Shown piece by piece: positions 28,580-37,002 of a stretch of DNA of 64,000 bases (position 1 is its first letter; each line of letters begins with the position of its first letter). The DNA is from Acinetobacter sp. ANC 4173. GTDB lineage: Bacteria > Pseudomonadota > Gammaproteobacteria > Pseudomonadales > Moraxellaceae. The position numbers and the translations under genes are program-made. The notes under the pieces are model-generated. The model saw only the letters and a program-made list of their open reading frames with translations. It did no database searches and was not told the DNA's origin. The stretch covers positions 1 to 64,000 of the forward strand of contig NZ_SJOF01000015.1 in assembly GCF_004331255.1 (NCBI RefSeq), read 5' to 3'.

Positions 28580-29542
28580 TTATGGCGCATGGTGCTGATA
28601 CCAGTGCTCAGCAATATCACCACGTCGGCAAATCCAGACTTTATCGTGAGATTGAATATAATCTAAAAATTTTTGCAATGCTTTAAAGCGTCCAGGTCGT
28701 CCTAAAATTCGACAATGCATGCCTATCGATAACATTTTCGGAGATGTTTCTCCTTCTGCATATAGCACATCAAAGGCATCCTTTAAATATTGGTAAAATT
28801 GCTCTCCACTGTTAAATCCCCCGGGTGAGCTGAACTTCATATCATTGCTTTCTAAGGTATAAGGAATAATTAAGTGTGGACGACTGTTGCCTGTAGCATT
28901 CGTCAGTGAACTCCAAAATGGCAAGTCGTCACCATAATTATCACTATCATATTTAATTTGTGGAAATTCGGCTAATAACTGACGGGTATTAGGACTATCC
29001 CGACCTGTATACCAACCAATAGGTGCTTGCCCAAATAAAGCTTCCAACACACTAATGGCTTGATCCATATATTGGCGTTCTAGCTCAATTGGCATGTCTT
29101 GATAATGAATCCAACGCTGACCGTGTGAAACCACATCATAATTCGCTTCTTTGATGGCTTGTACAATATAGGGATTGCGAATTAAAGCCATGCCCACACC
29201 AAAAATCGTCATGGGTAAATTACGCTTTTTGAACTCCTGATGAATACGCCAGAATCCTGCACGTGACCCATATTCATACATGGAATCCATCGACATATGT
29301 TTGTCTGGAAAACTTGCAGACCCAATGATTTCCGATAAGAACTGCTCAGAACCAGCATCACCATGTTCTATATGGTTTTCACCACCTTCTTCATAATTCA
29401 GTACAAACTGAACTGCAATACGAGCTCCATTTGGCCATTCTACTTTAGGTGGTTCACCATGATAGCCAGTCAAATCTCGTGAATACGGTGCATTCTGAAT
29501 GTGGTCGATAAGTTCTTGACCACGTAAATAATCTTGTGTCAC
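28580..29542 (-). CDS. puuE: Allantoinase PuuE (polysaccharide-deacetylase fold)
   Basis: 320 residues of the PuuE family (RDLTGYHGEPPKVEWPNGARIAVQFVLNYEEGGE; GSASFPDKHMSMDSMYEYGSRAGFWR; YDVVSHGQRW; GRDSPNTRQLL). It hydrolyses allantoin to allantoate without the amidohydrolase-type metal centre of AllB. It is the last gene of the minus-strand allantoin cluster, separated from allA by 142 bases that hold a hairpin. Confidence 0.92.
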   Translation of the reverse strand: MTQDYLRGQELIDHIQNAPYSRDLTGYHGEPPKVEWPNGARIAVQFVLNYEEGGENHIEHGDAGSEQFLSEIIGSASFPDKHMSMDSMYEYGSRAGFWRIHQEFKKRNLPMTIFGVGMALIRNPYIVQAIKEANYDVVSHGQRWIHYQDMPIELERQYMDQAISVLEALFGQAPIGWYTGRDSPNTRQLLAEFPQIKYDSDNYGDDLPFWSSLTNATGNSRPHLIIPYTLESNDMKFSSPGGFNSGEQFYQYLKDAFDVLYAEGETSPKMLSIGMHCRILGRPGRFKALQKFLDYIQSHDKVWICRRGDIAEHWYQHHAP

Positions 29543-29602
29543 TTTTATTTCCTAGGAAGATAGATAAAATGCTATTTCTATCGCTAAAGACTACGTTTTT
29601 AT

Positions 29603-29634
29603 ATCCTGCAATTTGGTTGTATTGCAGGATTTTT
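29603..29634. terminator. Hairpin between allA and puuE
   Basis: A perfect 10-bp stem, ATCCTGCAAT / ATTGCAGGAT, with an 8-nt loop. A T-run follows only on the plus strand, so for the minus-strand operon it is more likely an RNA processing or partial attenuation signal. Confidence 0.5.
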
Positions 29635-29684
29635 ATACAGTAAATCCAATACTCTAAGCATCAGAACTAAGGTTTAAATCTTAA

Positions 29685-30179
29685 TTATTCTGACCCTACA
29701 CAAAGCATGTTTTCGAATTGATATACATCACAGTTCTGGCTTACCCCTATACGATCTACGACGATGAATTCACTAGGTGCTTCTAGGGTAATAAGCGGGT
29801 GATGCCAAGTTCCTGCATGATAATTAACGCCTTGATTACCATCAGTAATAAAAGCTTTAATTTTATTCAGATCAGGCATGTCTTTATCTAAACTTTCCGC
29901 GACAACAATCACAAACTTCTGCCCATGCATGGCTACAAATGCTTGCGAGCCGAGCGGATGTCTTTCAAGCATCGAAATCTCGATAGGAAACTGACTTGCC
30001 TTGATATTCTTGAAAATACTCATGCCGACTTTTGCATCTGATTGTATTTCTGCCAAGTCATGATAGCGTTCTGTATATTGTTCATTAATATAAAAAAAAT
30101 CATTCCCCTTCGTCATGAGCACATCGCCAAAGAGTTTGAAATTTTCAGCAGTTAATGGCTGTATTTGAATTTTATTCAT
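29685..30179 (-). CDS. allA: Ureidoglycolate lyase
   Basis: 164 residues, AllA family (IQPLTAENFKLFGDVL; MLERHPLGSQAFVAMHGQKFVIVVAE; VNYHAGTWHHPLITLEAPSEFIVVDRIG). It splits ureidoglycolate into glyoxylate and urea. It starts 5 bases after the allantoicase gene, so the two are coupled. The urea goes to urease encoded next door; the glyoxylate needs enzymes not seen here. Confidence 0.93.
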   Translation of the reverse strand: MNKIQIQPLTAENFKLFGDVLMTKGNDFFYINEQYTERYHDLAEIQSDAKVGMSIFKNIKASQFPIEISMLERHPLGSQAFVAMHGQKFVIVVAESLDKDMPDLNKIKAFITDGNQGVNYHAGTWHHPLITLEAPSEFIVVDRIGVSQNCDVYQFENMLCVGSE

Positions 30180-30184
30180 GTCAT

Positions 30185-31198
30185 TTACACTGTAGTCGTG
30201 ACTTTACCCCATAAACGAATACGACTAATGCCACCATCTGGGATCATGTTGATTCGAATATGTGAGATTTTCTCATGTGCTAAAACTTGATCAATGTAGC
30301 TATGTACGTGATCCATTTGCATGTCTTGGGCTTCGAGTAAAAATGGCCAAAACATACTTTGCGGTATCAATTGAGGGTCGGTCGCGTCTTTCACATATAC
30401 AGCTTGGATAGAAACTTGTGCAGGAAAGTTCCCTTTAAAGTGTGCCGTATCGATTTCAATTTTTTGAATGTTACCAGTTTGACCTAATGCCAATACACAC
30501 CAATCGAAACCGGGTTCACGGCGGCGCTTAGTTTCCCAGCCATCCCCCATGTTTACGCCTCTCCCTGGGTTAATCAGATTACGTGGATGTCCAAAATGTG
30601 CATCACTATAAGCAATTACACGCCCACCATTTTCTAGTGCGAGTAAATCCAACGTTTGTCCACTATCTTTGATTTGAATTTGTACTTCTCCATAAATTCG
30701 TAAACGGGCTATACCCCCATCAGGAAAGATATTCAAACGAATATGGGTAAACACCTGTTCTGATTCAATATTAAAAATGTGATGCTGACTGGAACCCAGA
30801 ATACTATTAGGTAAAAGGTTTTGCCATTCGACCTGCTCAAGGTCATCACTAAGGGCGTAGCATGCTTCAAGTGCAGCTGATGCAGGATAATTGCCTGTAA
30901 AGAATGTGGTATCAATATCTAAACCGCGAATTTTTCCGGCTACTCCCAGTTTAACAATACACCAATCATACCCAGCATGGCGTTTACGGCGTGTCTCCCA
31001 TCCGTCCATCCATTTACCATGATCATCAAACTTATCTTCTACAAAAACTGGTGCATTTGCATTTAACATCCGTTTTGCTTCTGCAAAAAAATCATCAGAG
31101 CAATCTATAACTTTTGCTCCTATTCTTTCATCAGCTAGATTTGTATACTTCTGTAAATATGGAGGGATTTCAAAAATTGGTGCATGTAAAGTTGCCAT
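30185..31198 (-). CDS. alc: Allantoicase
   Basis: 337 residues made of two allantoicase repeats: the WETRRKRHAGYDWCIVKLG motif in the first half is repeated as WETKRRREPGFDWCVLALG in the second. The start is MATLHAPIFEIPPYLQKYTNLADERIG. It hydrolyses allantoate to ureidoglycolate and urea. It lies directly upstream of allA. Confidence 0.95.
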   Translation of the reverse strand: MATLHAPIFEIPPYLQKYTNLADERIGAKVIDCSDDFFAEAKRMLNANAPVFVEDKFDDHGKWMDGWETRRKRHAGYDWCIVKLGVAGKIRGLDIDTTFFTGNYPASAALEACYALSDDLEQVEWQNLLPNSILGSSQHHIFNIESEQVFTHIRLNIFPDGGIARLRIYGEVQIQIKDSGQTLDLLALENGGRVIAYSDAHFGHPRNLINPGRGVNMGDGWETKRRREPGFDWCVLALGQTGNIQKIEIDTAHFKGNFPAQVSIQAVYVKDATDPQLIPQSMFWPFLLEAQDMQMDHVHSYIDQVLAHEKISHIRINMIPDGGISRIRLWGKVTTTV

Positions 31199-31366
31199 AT
31201 GTTTTCCAAACTAAAAATGATATCTATAAAATATATTGAGTATCAAAATTACAATTCGCTCTTTGGGTGAAGCGGAATGTCATTTAATAACGTGAATATG
31301 CTTGATAATTAAACCCATGTAATACATATACATTTACTGTCTTTAAATTCTAAAAATGGTTAAGCC

Positions 31367-32065
31367 TTACTTTTGAGTTGGATAGTCATAATCCCCCCAT
31401 TTGCTCGTACGAAGTCCTAAACCATGAAGTGCTTCTATTAATTTAACCGCAGCTGTAACCCCATCAATCACTGGAATTTTTAGCTCTTGGGAGATTCGTT
31501 CAACATGTTTGGACATTCCACCACAACCTAAAACAATGGCACCAATTCCATCATTTTGTTTCGCGAACAAGCACATCTGAAGTAACTTTTCATAGGTTTC
31601 TGTTTCATTCGTTTCAAGATCAAGTACCGGTAAATCGATACAGTGGATTTTTTCACATTTATGTGTATATCCATATTGGTGTAAAAGATGTTCAGCAATG
31701 ATTTTGGTACGTTTAAGCGTCGTTACAATAGAGAACTTTGTTGCAATTAAAGTTGCCATGTGGAAAGCAGCTTCTGCTATGCCAATGACTGGAGCATCCG
31801 TTAACTCTCTAGCGGCATCTAAACCAGGGTCTCCAAAACATGCAATGATATGACCATCGACTTGTTGAGCCTGCCCTTGTTTAATCAAATCTAATAAATG
31901 AAAGGATGCAATCGCTTCATCATAGTGTCCTTCTATTGACGCAACACCTTGAGTTGGAGAAACCGCGATAATTTCTGTCAATTTAGCGGCAACGTTTCTT
32001 GCACTTTCCGCAATAGATTGTGTCATTTCCAGACTAGTATTTGGATTAATGACTTGAATACGCAT
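31367..32065 (-). CDS. Asp/Glu/hydantoin racemase family, probable allantoin racemase
   Basis: 232 residues from the ATG at 32065 (AAGG upstream); an in-frame start 21 bases earlier is possible. It begins MRIQVINPNTS, with the two cysteines of racemases in IACFGDPGLDAARE and VLGCGGMS. Members of this family interconvert allantoin enantiomers (HpxA) or hydantoins. Its position between the permease and allantoicase supports allantoin as the substrate; hydantoin racemase is the alternative. Confidence 0.82.
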   Translation of the reverse strand: MRIQVINPNTSLEMTQSIAESARNVAAKLTEIIAVSPTQGVASIEGHYDEAIASFHLLDLIKQGQAQQVDGHIIACFGDPGLDAARELTDAPVIGIAEAAFHMATLIATKFSIVTTLKRTKIIAEHLLHQYGYTHKCEKIHCIDLPVLDLETNETETYEKLLQMCLFAKQNDGIGAIVLGCGGMSKHVERISQELKIPVIDGVTAAVKLIEALHGLGLRTSKWGDYDYPTQK

Positions 32066-32131
32066 AATTAACCTTTGATATTTCATAATTCAATTGAGAA
32101 ATCTATCAAGCGAATAGATTCGTTTTAACAG

Positions 32132-32161
32132 TTAACCCCGCTAATGACTTAACGGGGTTAA
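32132..32161 (-). promoter_or_regulatory. Hairpin between permease and racemase genes
   Basis: A 9-bp stem, TTAACCCCG / CGGGGTTAA, with a 12-nt loop and no T-run. It probably tunes expression between the permease gene and the downstream enzymes by RNA stability or partial termination. Confidence 0.45.
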
Positions 32162-32169
32162 ATTGAGTC

Positions 32170-33630
32170 TTAATTTATTGATTTAGAGTATTTGACGGGT
32201 ATTCTCATACTAATCACACTATAAGTGAGTAGCCCTAAGAACATTCCAATAAACCAACTAAAATTTGCAAGTACATGCCATTGCGGAAGTAACACACATA
32301 GAATTGGAATAATTGCTGATGGAATCAAGGCATAAATTGCGTTGTAGTTATATCCATTTTTATACCAATAGTTGCCTTTGCTATCTAATGTATAAAGATC
32401 ATCTACGACAATATTTTGCTTCTTAACAAAGTAGTAATCCGCAATCAAAATACCAAATAACGGACCAATAAAAGCACCTAAGATATCAATCGTATAGTGG
32501 ATAACTTCAGGATTATTAAATAGGTTCCAAGGTGTGATGAAAATAGAGCCGACTGCTGCAATCATCCCACCCATACGCCAGCTGATTTTACTTGGAGAGA
32601 CATTTGAAAAATCAAATGCTGGAGAGACAAAGTTCGCGACAATGTTAATTCCAACCGTAGCAATCATGAGCGTTAAGCTACCTAGGATCACCACAAAGTT
32701 ATTATCCAATTTACCGACCATCTCAACTGGATCAGTAATTAATTTGCCATAAATAGGTAAAGTCGCGGCAATACAAACAACAGTTAATAATGAGAAACCA
32801 AGGAAGTTAACTGGTAGACCTAGAAAATTTCCGAACTTGACGGCTTCAAATGATTTGCCATAACGAGAAAAGTCACCAAAATTTAATACTGGTCCAGAAA
32901 AGTAAGAAACAACAATTGCGATAGCACCAATCATTACTGGTAACACATCTAAACCTTCGTACTTCACACCACCCAGATTAAGATCAATATTCTCCCATCC
33001 CGCTTCATATACCAACCATGCTGCCATCGCGAACATGACCACATAAACAGCCGGTCCAGCCCAATCAATAAATTTACGAATACTGTTCATACCCGACCAG
33101 AACACGACTGCTTGCAACACCCAAAGCAGCATAAAACCAATCCAGCCTAAATATGAAAGTCCTAAGAAACCATACTGCTTCACATCAGCATATATCGCCA
33201 TTTCAGGAAAGAATTTAAGGATAACCAGAATAAATGCACTAGATGCTAAATAGGTTTGAATCCCATACCAAGCAACTGCAATAAGTCCTCGAATAACAGC
33301 GGGGATGTTTGCCCCCAAAACACCAAAAGTTGCACGACAGATAACAGGAAATGGAGTACTGGTCTTTTGACTTGGTTTGGCAATCAAATTGGCAAAGAAC
33401 TGTACAATGACAATACCAATTAATAAGGAGACTAGAACTTGCCAACTATTTAAACCTAATGCGAACAAACTACCAGCTGTTACATACCCACCAACACTGT
33501 GTACATCAGACATCCAAAAGGCAAAAATATTATATGAGCCCCAAGTCTGAGTTTTAAGTGGTGCTAAATCCTGATTGGTTAAAGCGGGGTCATAACCTGG
33601 CTTAATCAATGCTTCTGAGTTGTTATCCAT
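32170..33630 (-). CDS. NCS1-family permease, probable allantoin transporter
   Basis: 486 residues, about 12 membrane segments, with the NCS1 N-terminus NQDLAPLKTQTWGSYNIFAFWMSDVHSVGGYVTAG and later GPVLNFGDFSRYG and NIVANFVSPAFDFSNVSP, close to allantoin/purine permeases. It imports allantoin (or another purine-derived ureide) with a cation. It is the second gene of the transcript led by the porin. Confidence 0.88.
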   Translation of the reverse strand: MDNNSEALIKPGYDPALTNQDLAPLKTQTWGSYNIFAFWMSDVHSVGGYVTAGSLFALGLNSWQVLVSLLIGIVIVQFFANLIAKPSQKTSTPFPVICRATFGVLGANIPAVIRGLIAVAWYGIQTYLASSAFILVILKFFPEMAIYADVKQYGFLGLSYLGWIGFMLLWVLQAVVFWSGMNSIRKFIDWAGPAVYVVMFAMAAWLVYEAGWENIDLNLGGVKYEGLDVLPVMIGAIAIVVSYFSGPVLNFGDFSRYGKSFEAVKFGNFLGLPVNFLGFSLLTVVCIAATLPIYGKLITDPVEMVGKLDNNFVVILGSLTLMIATVGINIVANFVSPAFDFSNVSPSKISWRMGGMIAAVGSIFITPWNLFNNPEVIHYTIDILGAFIGPLFGILIADYYFVKKQNIVVDDLYTLDSKGNYWYKNGYNYNAIYALIPSAIIPILCVLLPQWHVLANFSWFIGMFLGLLTYSVISMRIPVKYSKSIN

Positions 33631-33666
33631 TGTGATCTCTCACTCTAAATTCATTAAATTCGTGTT

Positions 33667-33697
33667 ACGAGCTTCGCTGGATATGCTCTAAGCTCGT
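33667..33697 (-). promoter_or_regulatory. Hairpin between porin and permease genes
   Basis: An 8-bp stem, ACGAGCTT / AAGCTCGT, with a 15-nt loop in the 83-bp gap. There is no T-run. It is a candidate attenuator or mRNA-processing site that would leave more porin than permease transcript. Confidence 0.4.
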
Positions 33698-33713
33698 CGT
33701 CTTTGTTTTGTGT

Positions 33714-34802
33714 CTAGAATGTCAGTCTCATGCCCAAAGCCAATGAAAGTTGATCCTGATCTGCATAACCACCACCTGGGAGTGTTGAATCAGTGTTTAC
33801 TAAACTTTCACTTGAGCCATCATCATTTTTCAGATAAGCAAGGTTTGCGACTAAGCTAAGAGGTTTACGTAGTTGATAAATTGCCAGCGCTCTATAGACC
33901 ATCGCATCATGTTCAAATGTTGTATTTTTCTTATAGATCACATCGCCTGATACGGTGAGTTTCGGGGTAAAGTTGTAATCAACCCCAACTTCAGAAGCCC
34001 AAGCCTTTTGTTCAGCTGAGTTGCTTGCAATCGCTGCGTATTGACCCGCTCCTGTAATATCTGCGTATGCAAATCCTAAACGGGTTGTAAGTTGGTCAAA
34101 TGTATACTTTGAAGCTAAGGTGGTTAATCTATAATGATTGTCTGTATCATGTGCTTCATGATCTTCATAGGCTGCGCCTAACATTAATTTTGCTGTTGTA
34201 TATTTCGCTGCACCAGAGAAAATCTGCCCGTGCGTATTTTTCGTAGAGTCATCATCTGTGGCATATAAAGCACCAAACTGCCAACCATTCAGTTCAGGCG
34301 AAGAATACTTAAAAGTATTACTGTAAATTTCACTTACAGCATCAAACTCAGACAGTTTAAAGATGGCACCTGAGTTATAACCGCCTTTAAATACACTACC
34401 CACAAACCAATCATCGTTAAACGTCCATTGTTTTCCGACACTTAATGAACCATATGGTGTTTTGAGACCCGCATATGCATTTCGATCAAAAAGCTCACCG
34501 TCTTTGTTTTGTTCACCTTTTGAAGGTTTAAAACCAGACTGCAAATTAAAGAAGGCTTGATAATCCTCATCAATTTTATAGTTTCCACTAAAACCAATGT
34601 TAGAGACACCCAGAATACTATCCACTGCTTCAGTCTTGGTTTTGGTTCCACCCTTCACGTTTGTAACTGTTGCAATACCAGTATCAATCAAACCGCTAAT
34701 TTTTACATTGACACTATCTGTGTTGAATTCTACCCCTGCATGACAAATACCTGTACAAGAGGCCATCATTCCAAACAAGATTCTTTTCTTAACTCGCAGC
34801 AT
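33714..34802 (-). CDS. Gram-negative porin (OmpC/Porin_4 type)
   Basis: 362 residues with a signal peptide (MLRVKKRILFGMMASCTGICHA) and a mature start GVEFNTDSVNVKISGLIDTGIATVTNV, then DRNAYAGLKTPYGSLSVGKQWTFND, typical of general trimeric porins. It ends in phenylalanine (GMRLTF), the outer-membrane sorting signal. It heads the allantoin uptake and degradation operon, so it probably serves ureide entry, and is driven by the sigma-54 promoter at 34882-34900 with an overlapping repressor-type palindrome. Confidence 0.88.
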   Translation of the reverse strand: MLRVKKRILFGMMASCTGICHAGVEFNTDSVNVKISGLIDTGIATVTNVKGGTKTKTEAVDSILGVSNIGFSGNYKIDEDYQAFFNLQSGFKPSKGEQNKDGELFDRNAYAGLKTPYGSLSVGKQWTFNDDWFVGSVFKGGYNSGAIFKLSEFDAVSEIYSNTFKYSSPELNGWQFGALYATDDDSTKNTHGQIFSGAAKYTTAKLMLGAAYEDHEAHDTDNHYRLTTLASKYTFDQLTTRLGFAYADITGAGQYAAIASNSAEQKAWASEVGVDYNFTPKLTVSGDVIYKKNTTFEHDAMVYRALAIYQLRKPLSLVANLAYLKNDDGSSESLVNTDSTLPGGGYADQDQLSLALGMRLTF

Positions 34803-34862
34803 AAGTCGTTCCCAAAAAATGACTCACAAAGTTCAGCCAAATTGTTAATAATATAATTCAAT

Positions 34863-34874
34863 ATTGTGCACAAT
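34863..34874. promoter_or_regulatory. Palindromic operator at the predicted porin start point
   Basis: Perfect 12-bp palindrome ATTGTGCACAAT, overlapping the predicted sigma-54 transcription start (34872). A near copy, ATTGTGTACATT, sits at 34985-34996 before the divergent GntR gene. The adjacent GntR-type regulator is the likely binder, giving repression without allantoin-derived inducer. Confidence 0.65.
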
Positions 34875-34881
34875 CAATGTA

Positions 34882-34900
34882 AAGCAAATTTTGAGCCAAC
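34882..34900 (-). promoter_or_regulatory. Sigma-54 promoter of the allantoin operon
   Basis: Minus-strand TTGGCTCAAAATTTGCTT carries GG and GC with exactly 10 intervening bases (-24/-12). It lies 80 bases upstream of the porin start and nearly matches the element before ureE. Confidence 0.78.
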
Positions 34901-35093
34901 AAGATCACTCATTTGAAAATCTTCATTTTTATCAACATGATTTTTAATTAAATATCTAATATTTATATTTTTTATTTTCTTTGCATTGTGTACATTCATT
35001 GCTAAAATCGTTTAGAGCTTATAATTAGCTCTTCATGTTCAATCTAACATTTGCACTGTTTTGTAACTTTAATGCGCTAAGGAGATCCTAAAA

Positions 35094-35813
35094 ATGTCAT
35101 TGCATTCAGATGAAAACAAAAAACTACTGAATAACAAAGACATAGATATGCACATTTATAATGCCATTTTAGATGCAATTTTAAATCGTCAATTAAAACC
35201 TGGTACTCGTTTGGTTGAAGCACCCTTATGTAAAGCATTTGGAGTTACTCGTGGCGTGATCCGACGGATTTTCGTAAAACTCGCTCACGATAAAATTATT
35301 GAAATACAGCCAAATCGTGGTGCTATTGTTGCTGAACATGATCTAGAAGACACTAAAGCAGTGTTTGAAGCACGTAGCATGCTGGAATTGGGAACTGTAA
35401 GAAAACTCGCGAAACGTGCCCAAAATGTGAATTTACAAAGTGTAAGAGAATTAGTAAAGGCAGAAGAAAATGCTCTCTCTGATGGAAACTGGAAAGAGTG
35501 GGTAAAACTTTCAGGAGACTTTCATTTAAAGCTTTGTGAAATTAATAATAATCCGTTGGTTACGAACTACCTTCAAACATTAATTGCCAGAACATCATTA
35601 TTAATCCGCATGTATGAATCCCCAACCCATAACAGTTGCTCTATTGATGAGCATACGGCTATTCTTAATGCAATTGAACAAGGTAATGAACAACTTGCAA
35701 CTTCACTTATGGAAGAGCATCTAGAAGATTATGCAAACATTTTTTTAAAGGAGCAGCCTACTTCCAATTCAATTAATTTACTTGAAATCTTTAACAATAA
35801 GAAAATCAGTTAA
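35094..35813 (+). CDS. GntR-family (FadR/FCD type) transcriptional regulator
   Basis: 239 residues. The winged helix lies near residues 18-85 (YNAILDAILNRQLKPGTRLVEAPLCKAFGVTRGVIRRIFVKLAHDKIIEIQPNRGAIV), followed by an all-helical FCD ligand-binding domain (DFHLKLCEINNNPLVTNYLQTLIAR; DEHTAILNAIEQGN). GGAGATCC precedes the start. It is divergent from the porin-permease operon, as regulators of purine and allantoin clusters (HpxS type) often are. Ligand: presumably allantoin or a product. Confidence 0.9.
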   Translation: MSLHSDENKKLLNNKDIDMHIYNAILDAILNRQLKPGTRLVEAPLCKAFGVTRGVIRRIFVKLAHDKIIEIQPNRGAIVAEHDLEDTKAVFEARSMLELGTVRKLAKRAQNVNLQSVRELVKAEENALSDGNWKEWVKLSGDFHLKLCEINNNPLVTNYLQTLIARTSLLIRMYESPTHNSCSIDEHTAILNAIEQGNEQLATSLMEEHLEDYANIFLKEQPTSNSINLLEIFNNKKIS

Positions 35814-35832
35814 TGTAAATATGGAGTGAATA

Positions 35833-36840
35833 GGGCTTTGTTGCACAAAGATTAGTTTACCTTAAGCGACTCAGGTTTAAGTGACAACTTGAGTATGATA
35901 TCGACCTAATTCCGTAAATTTATTGAGTACTGCTACACGGGCATGAATCTCATTCAATTGGCTTTGAAAGTTCTTGGCACTGAGTTTATTTCCCAATAAT
36001 TTGATGCAATGCATCTTGGTTTCTACCAAGCTTCGCCTAAGATACCCAGACCACTTTTTCCAAATTGTTCTTCCTAAGTATTTGACCGTTTTTAACAAGT
36101 CATTTCTTGCTAAAGAACTTAGTTTTTTGTCTTTCCAGTGCTTAGCATTTTTCTTGGAGGAATCATTGCATATGCCTGTCGATCTGAAATGACTTTTCTG
36201 CAGTATTTGGTGTCATAAGCCCCATCTGTATACGGTGAATCAACTCGTTCATCTTCAGAGATTTTTTTATTACATGACCAAGCACCTTAGAATCGCTCAC
36301 ATTATTGCTAGTCAGTTGAACCGCTCGTATTTTTAGGTTCTCTGCATCTATACCAATATATAATTTACGCAATTGGCGACGATATTCAGGCTGATGCTTC
36401 TTACGTTTCCATTCACCTTCACCCAGGAATTTTAAACCCGTGGAGTCGACGAGTAGATGTAATCCATGACGACTTTTCTGATAGCAAATCGCAATATCAA
36501 TATACTTTTGTCTGCGACAGAGGGTCGAATAATCTGGTGCTGTCCAATTCAAGCCACAGAGTTTAATGAGGCTTTGAACAAAGCCTGTAACCATATGCAA
36601 AGAGGGTCGAAATAGAGATTTCATCATGAGGCAGCACTGAATTGCTGCATTGGAGTAGGTTTGATTTCATCCTTGTTTGCCTTGTGGTTGGGCATACCAT
36701 TGAGTATTTAGATCAAACCAAATCTAGAGACTTTCTCATAAGAAGCCAGTTGATTGTACGGTAGATTGTAGGTGTCGGTTTATTTATTTGAGAATTATAT
36801 TGCTGAATATGCCTTTAGAGATAGATTTGTATAACAAAGC
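35833..36840 (-). mobile_element. IS5-family copy C, near full length but decayed
   Basis: About 1.0 kb between GGGCTTTGTTGCACAAA at 35833 and a degraded partner repeat (TTTGTATAACAAAGC) ending at 36840. The transposase lies on the minus strand and is broken into several frames. It separates the allantoin and organosulfur modules. No flanking target duplication is visible. Confidence 0.82.
35877..36780 (-). pseudogene. IS5-family transposase, frameshifted
   Basis: The reading frame is interrupted by a shift near the N-terminus and others between the middle block (36163-36627, ending TAEKSFQIDRHMQ) and the C-terminal block (35877-36098, LKTVKYLGRTIWKKWSGY ... FTELGRYHTQVVT). Blocks match the transposase of the other copies. 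It is inactive. Confidence 0.82.
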
Positions 36841-36953
36841 ATCATTAAATTATATTGAACAATATGGTAGGTAAGCCACCAGATTTTTATAGAGATTAGT
36901 ATTCTGTATTCAGAACAATCAGAAATCCAGACGATATAGCAAAACACTCATGA

Positions 36954-36977
36954 AAAAGACCTTAATTAAGGTCTTTT
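36954..36977 (-). terminator. Terminator after the first sulfonate/sulfate-ester binding protein
   Basis: A perfect 24-bp palindrome whose arms read AAAAGACCTTAA and its complement, followed on the minus strand by T residues. It lies 25 bases after the stop of the gene at 37003. Confidence 0.75.
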
Positions 36978-37002
36978 CAAAACCAATCAATTTAATATTT
37001 TT

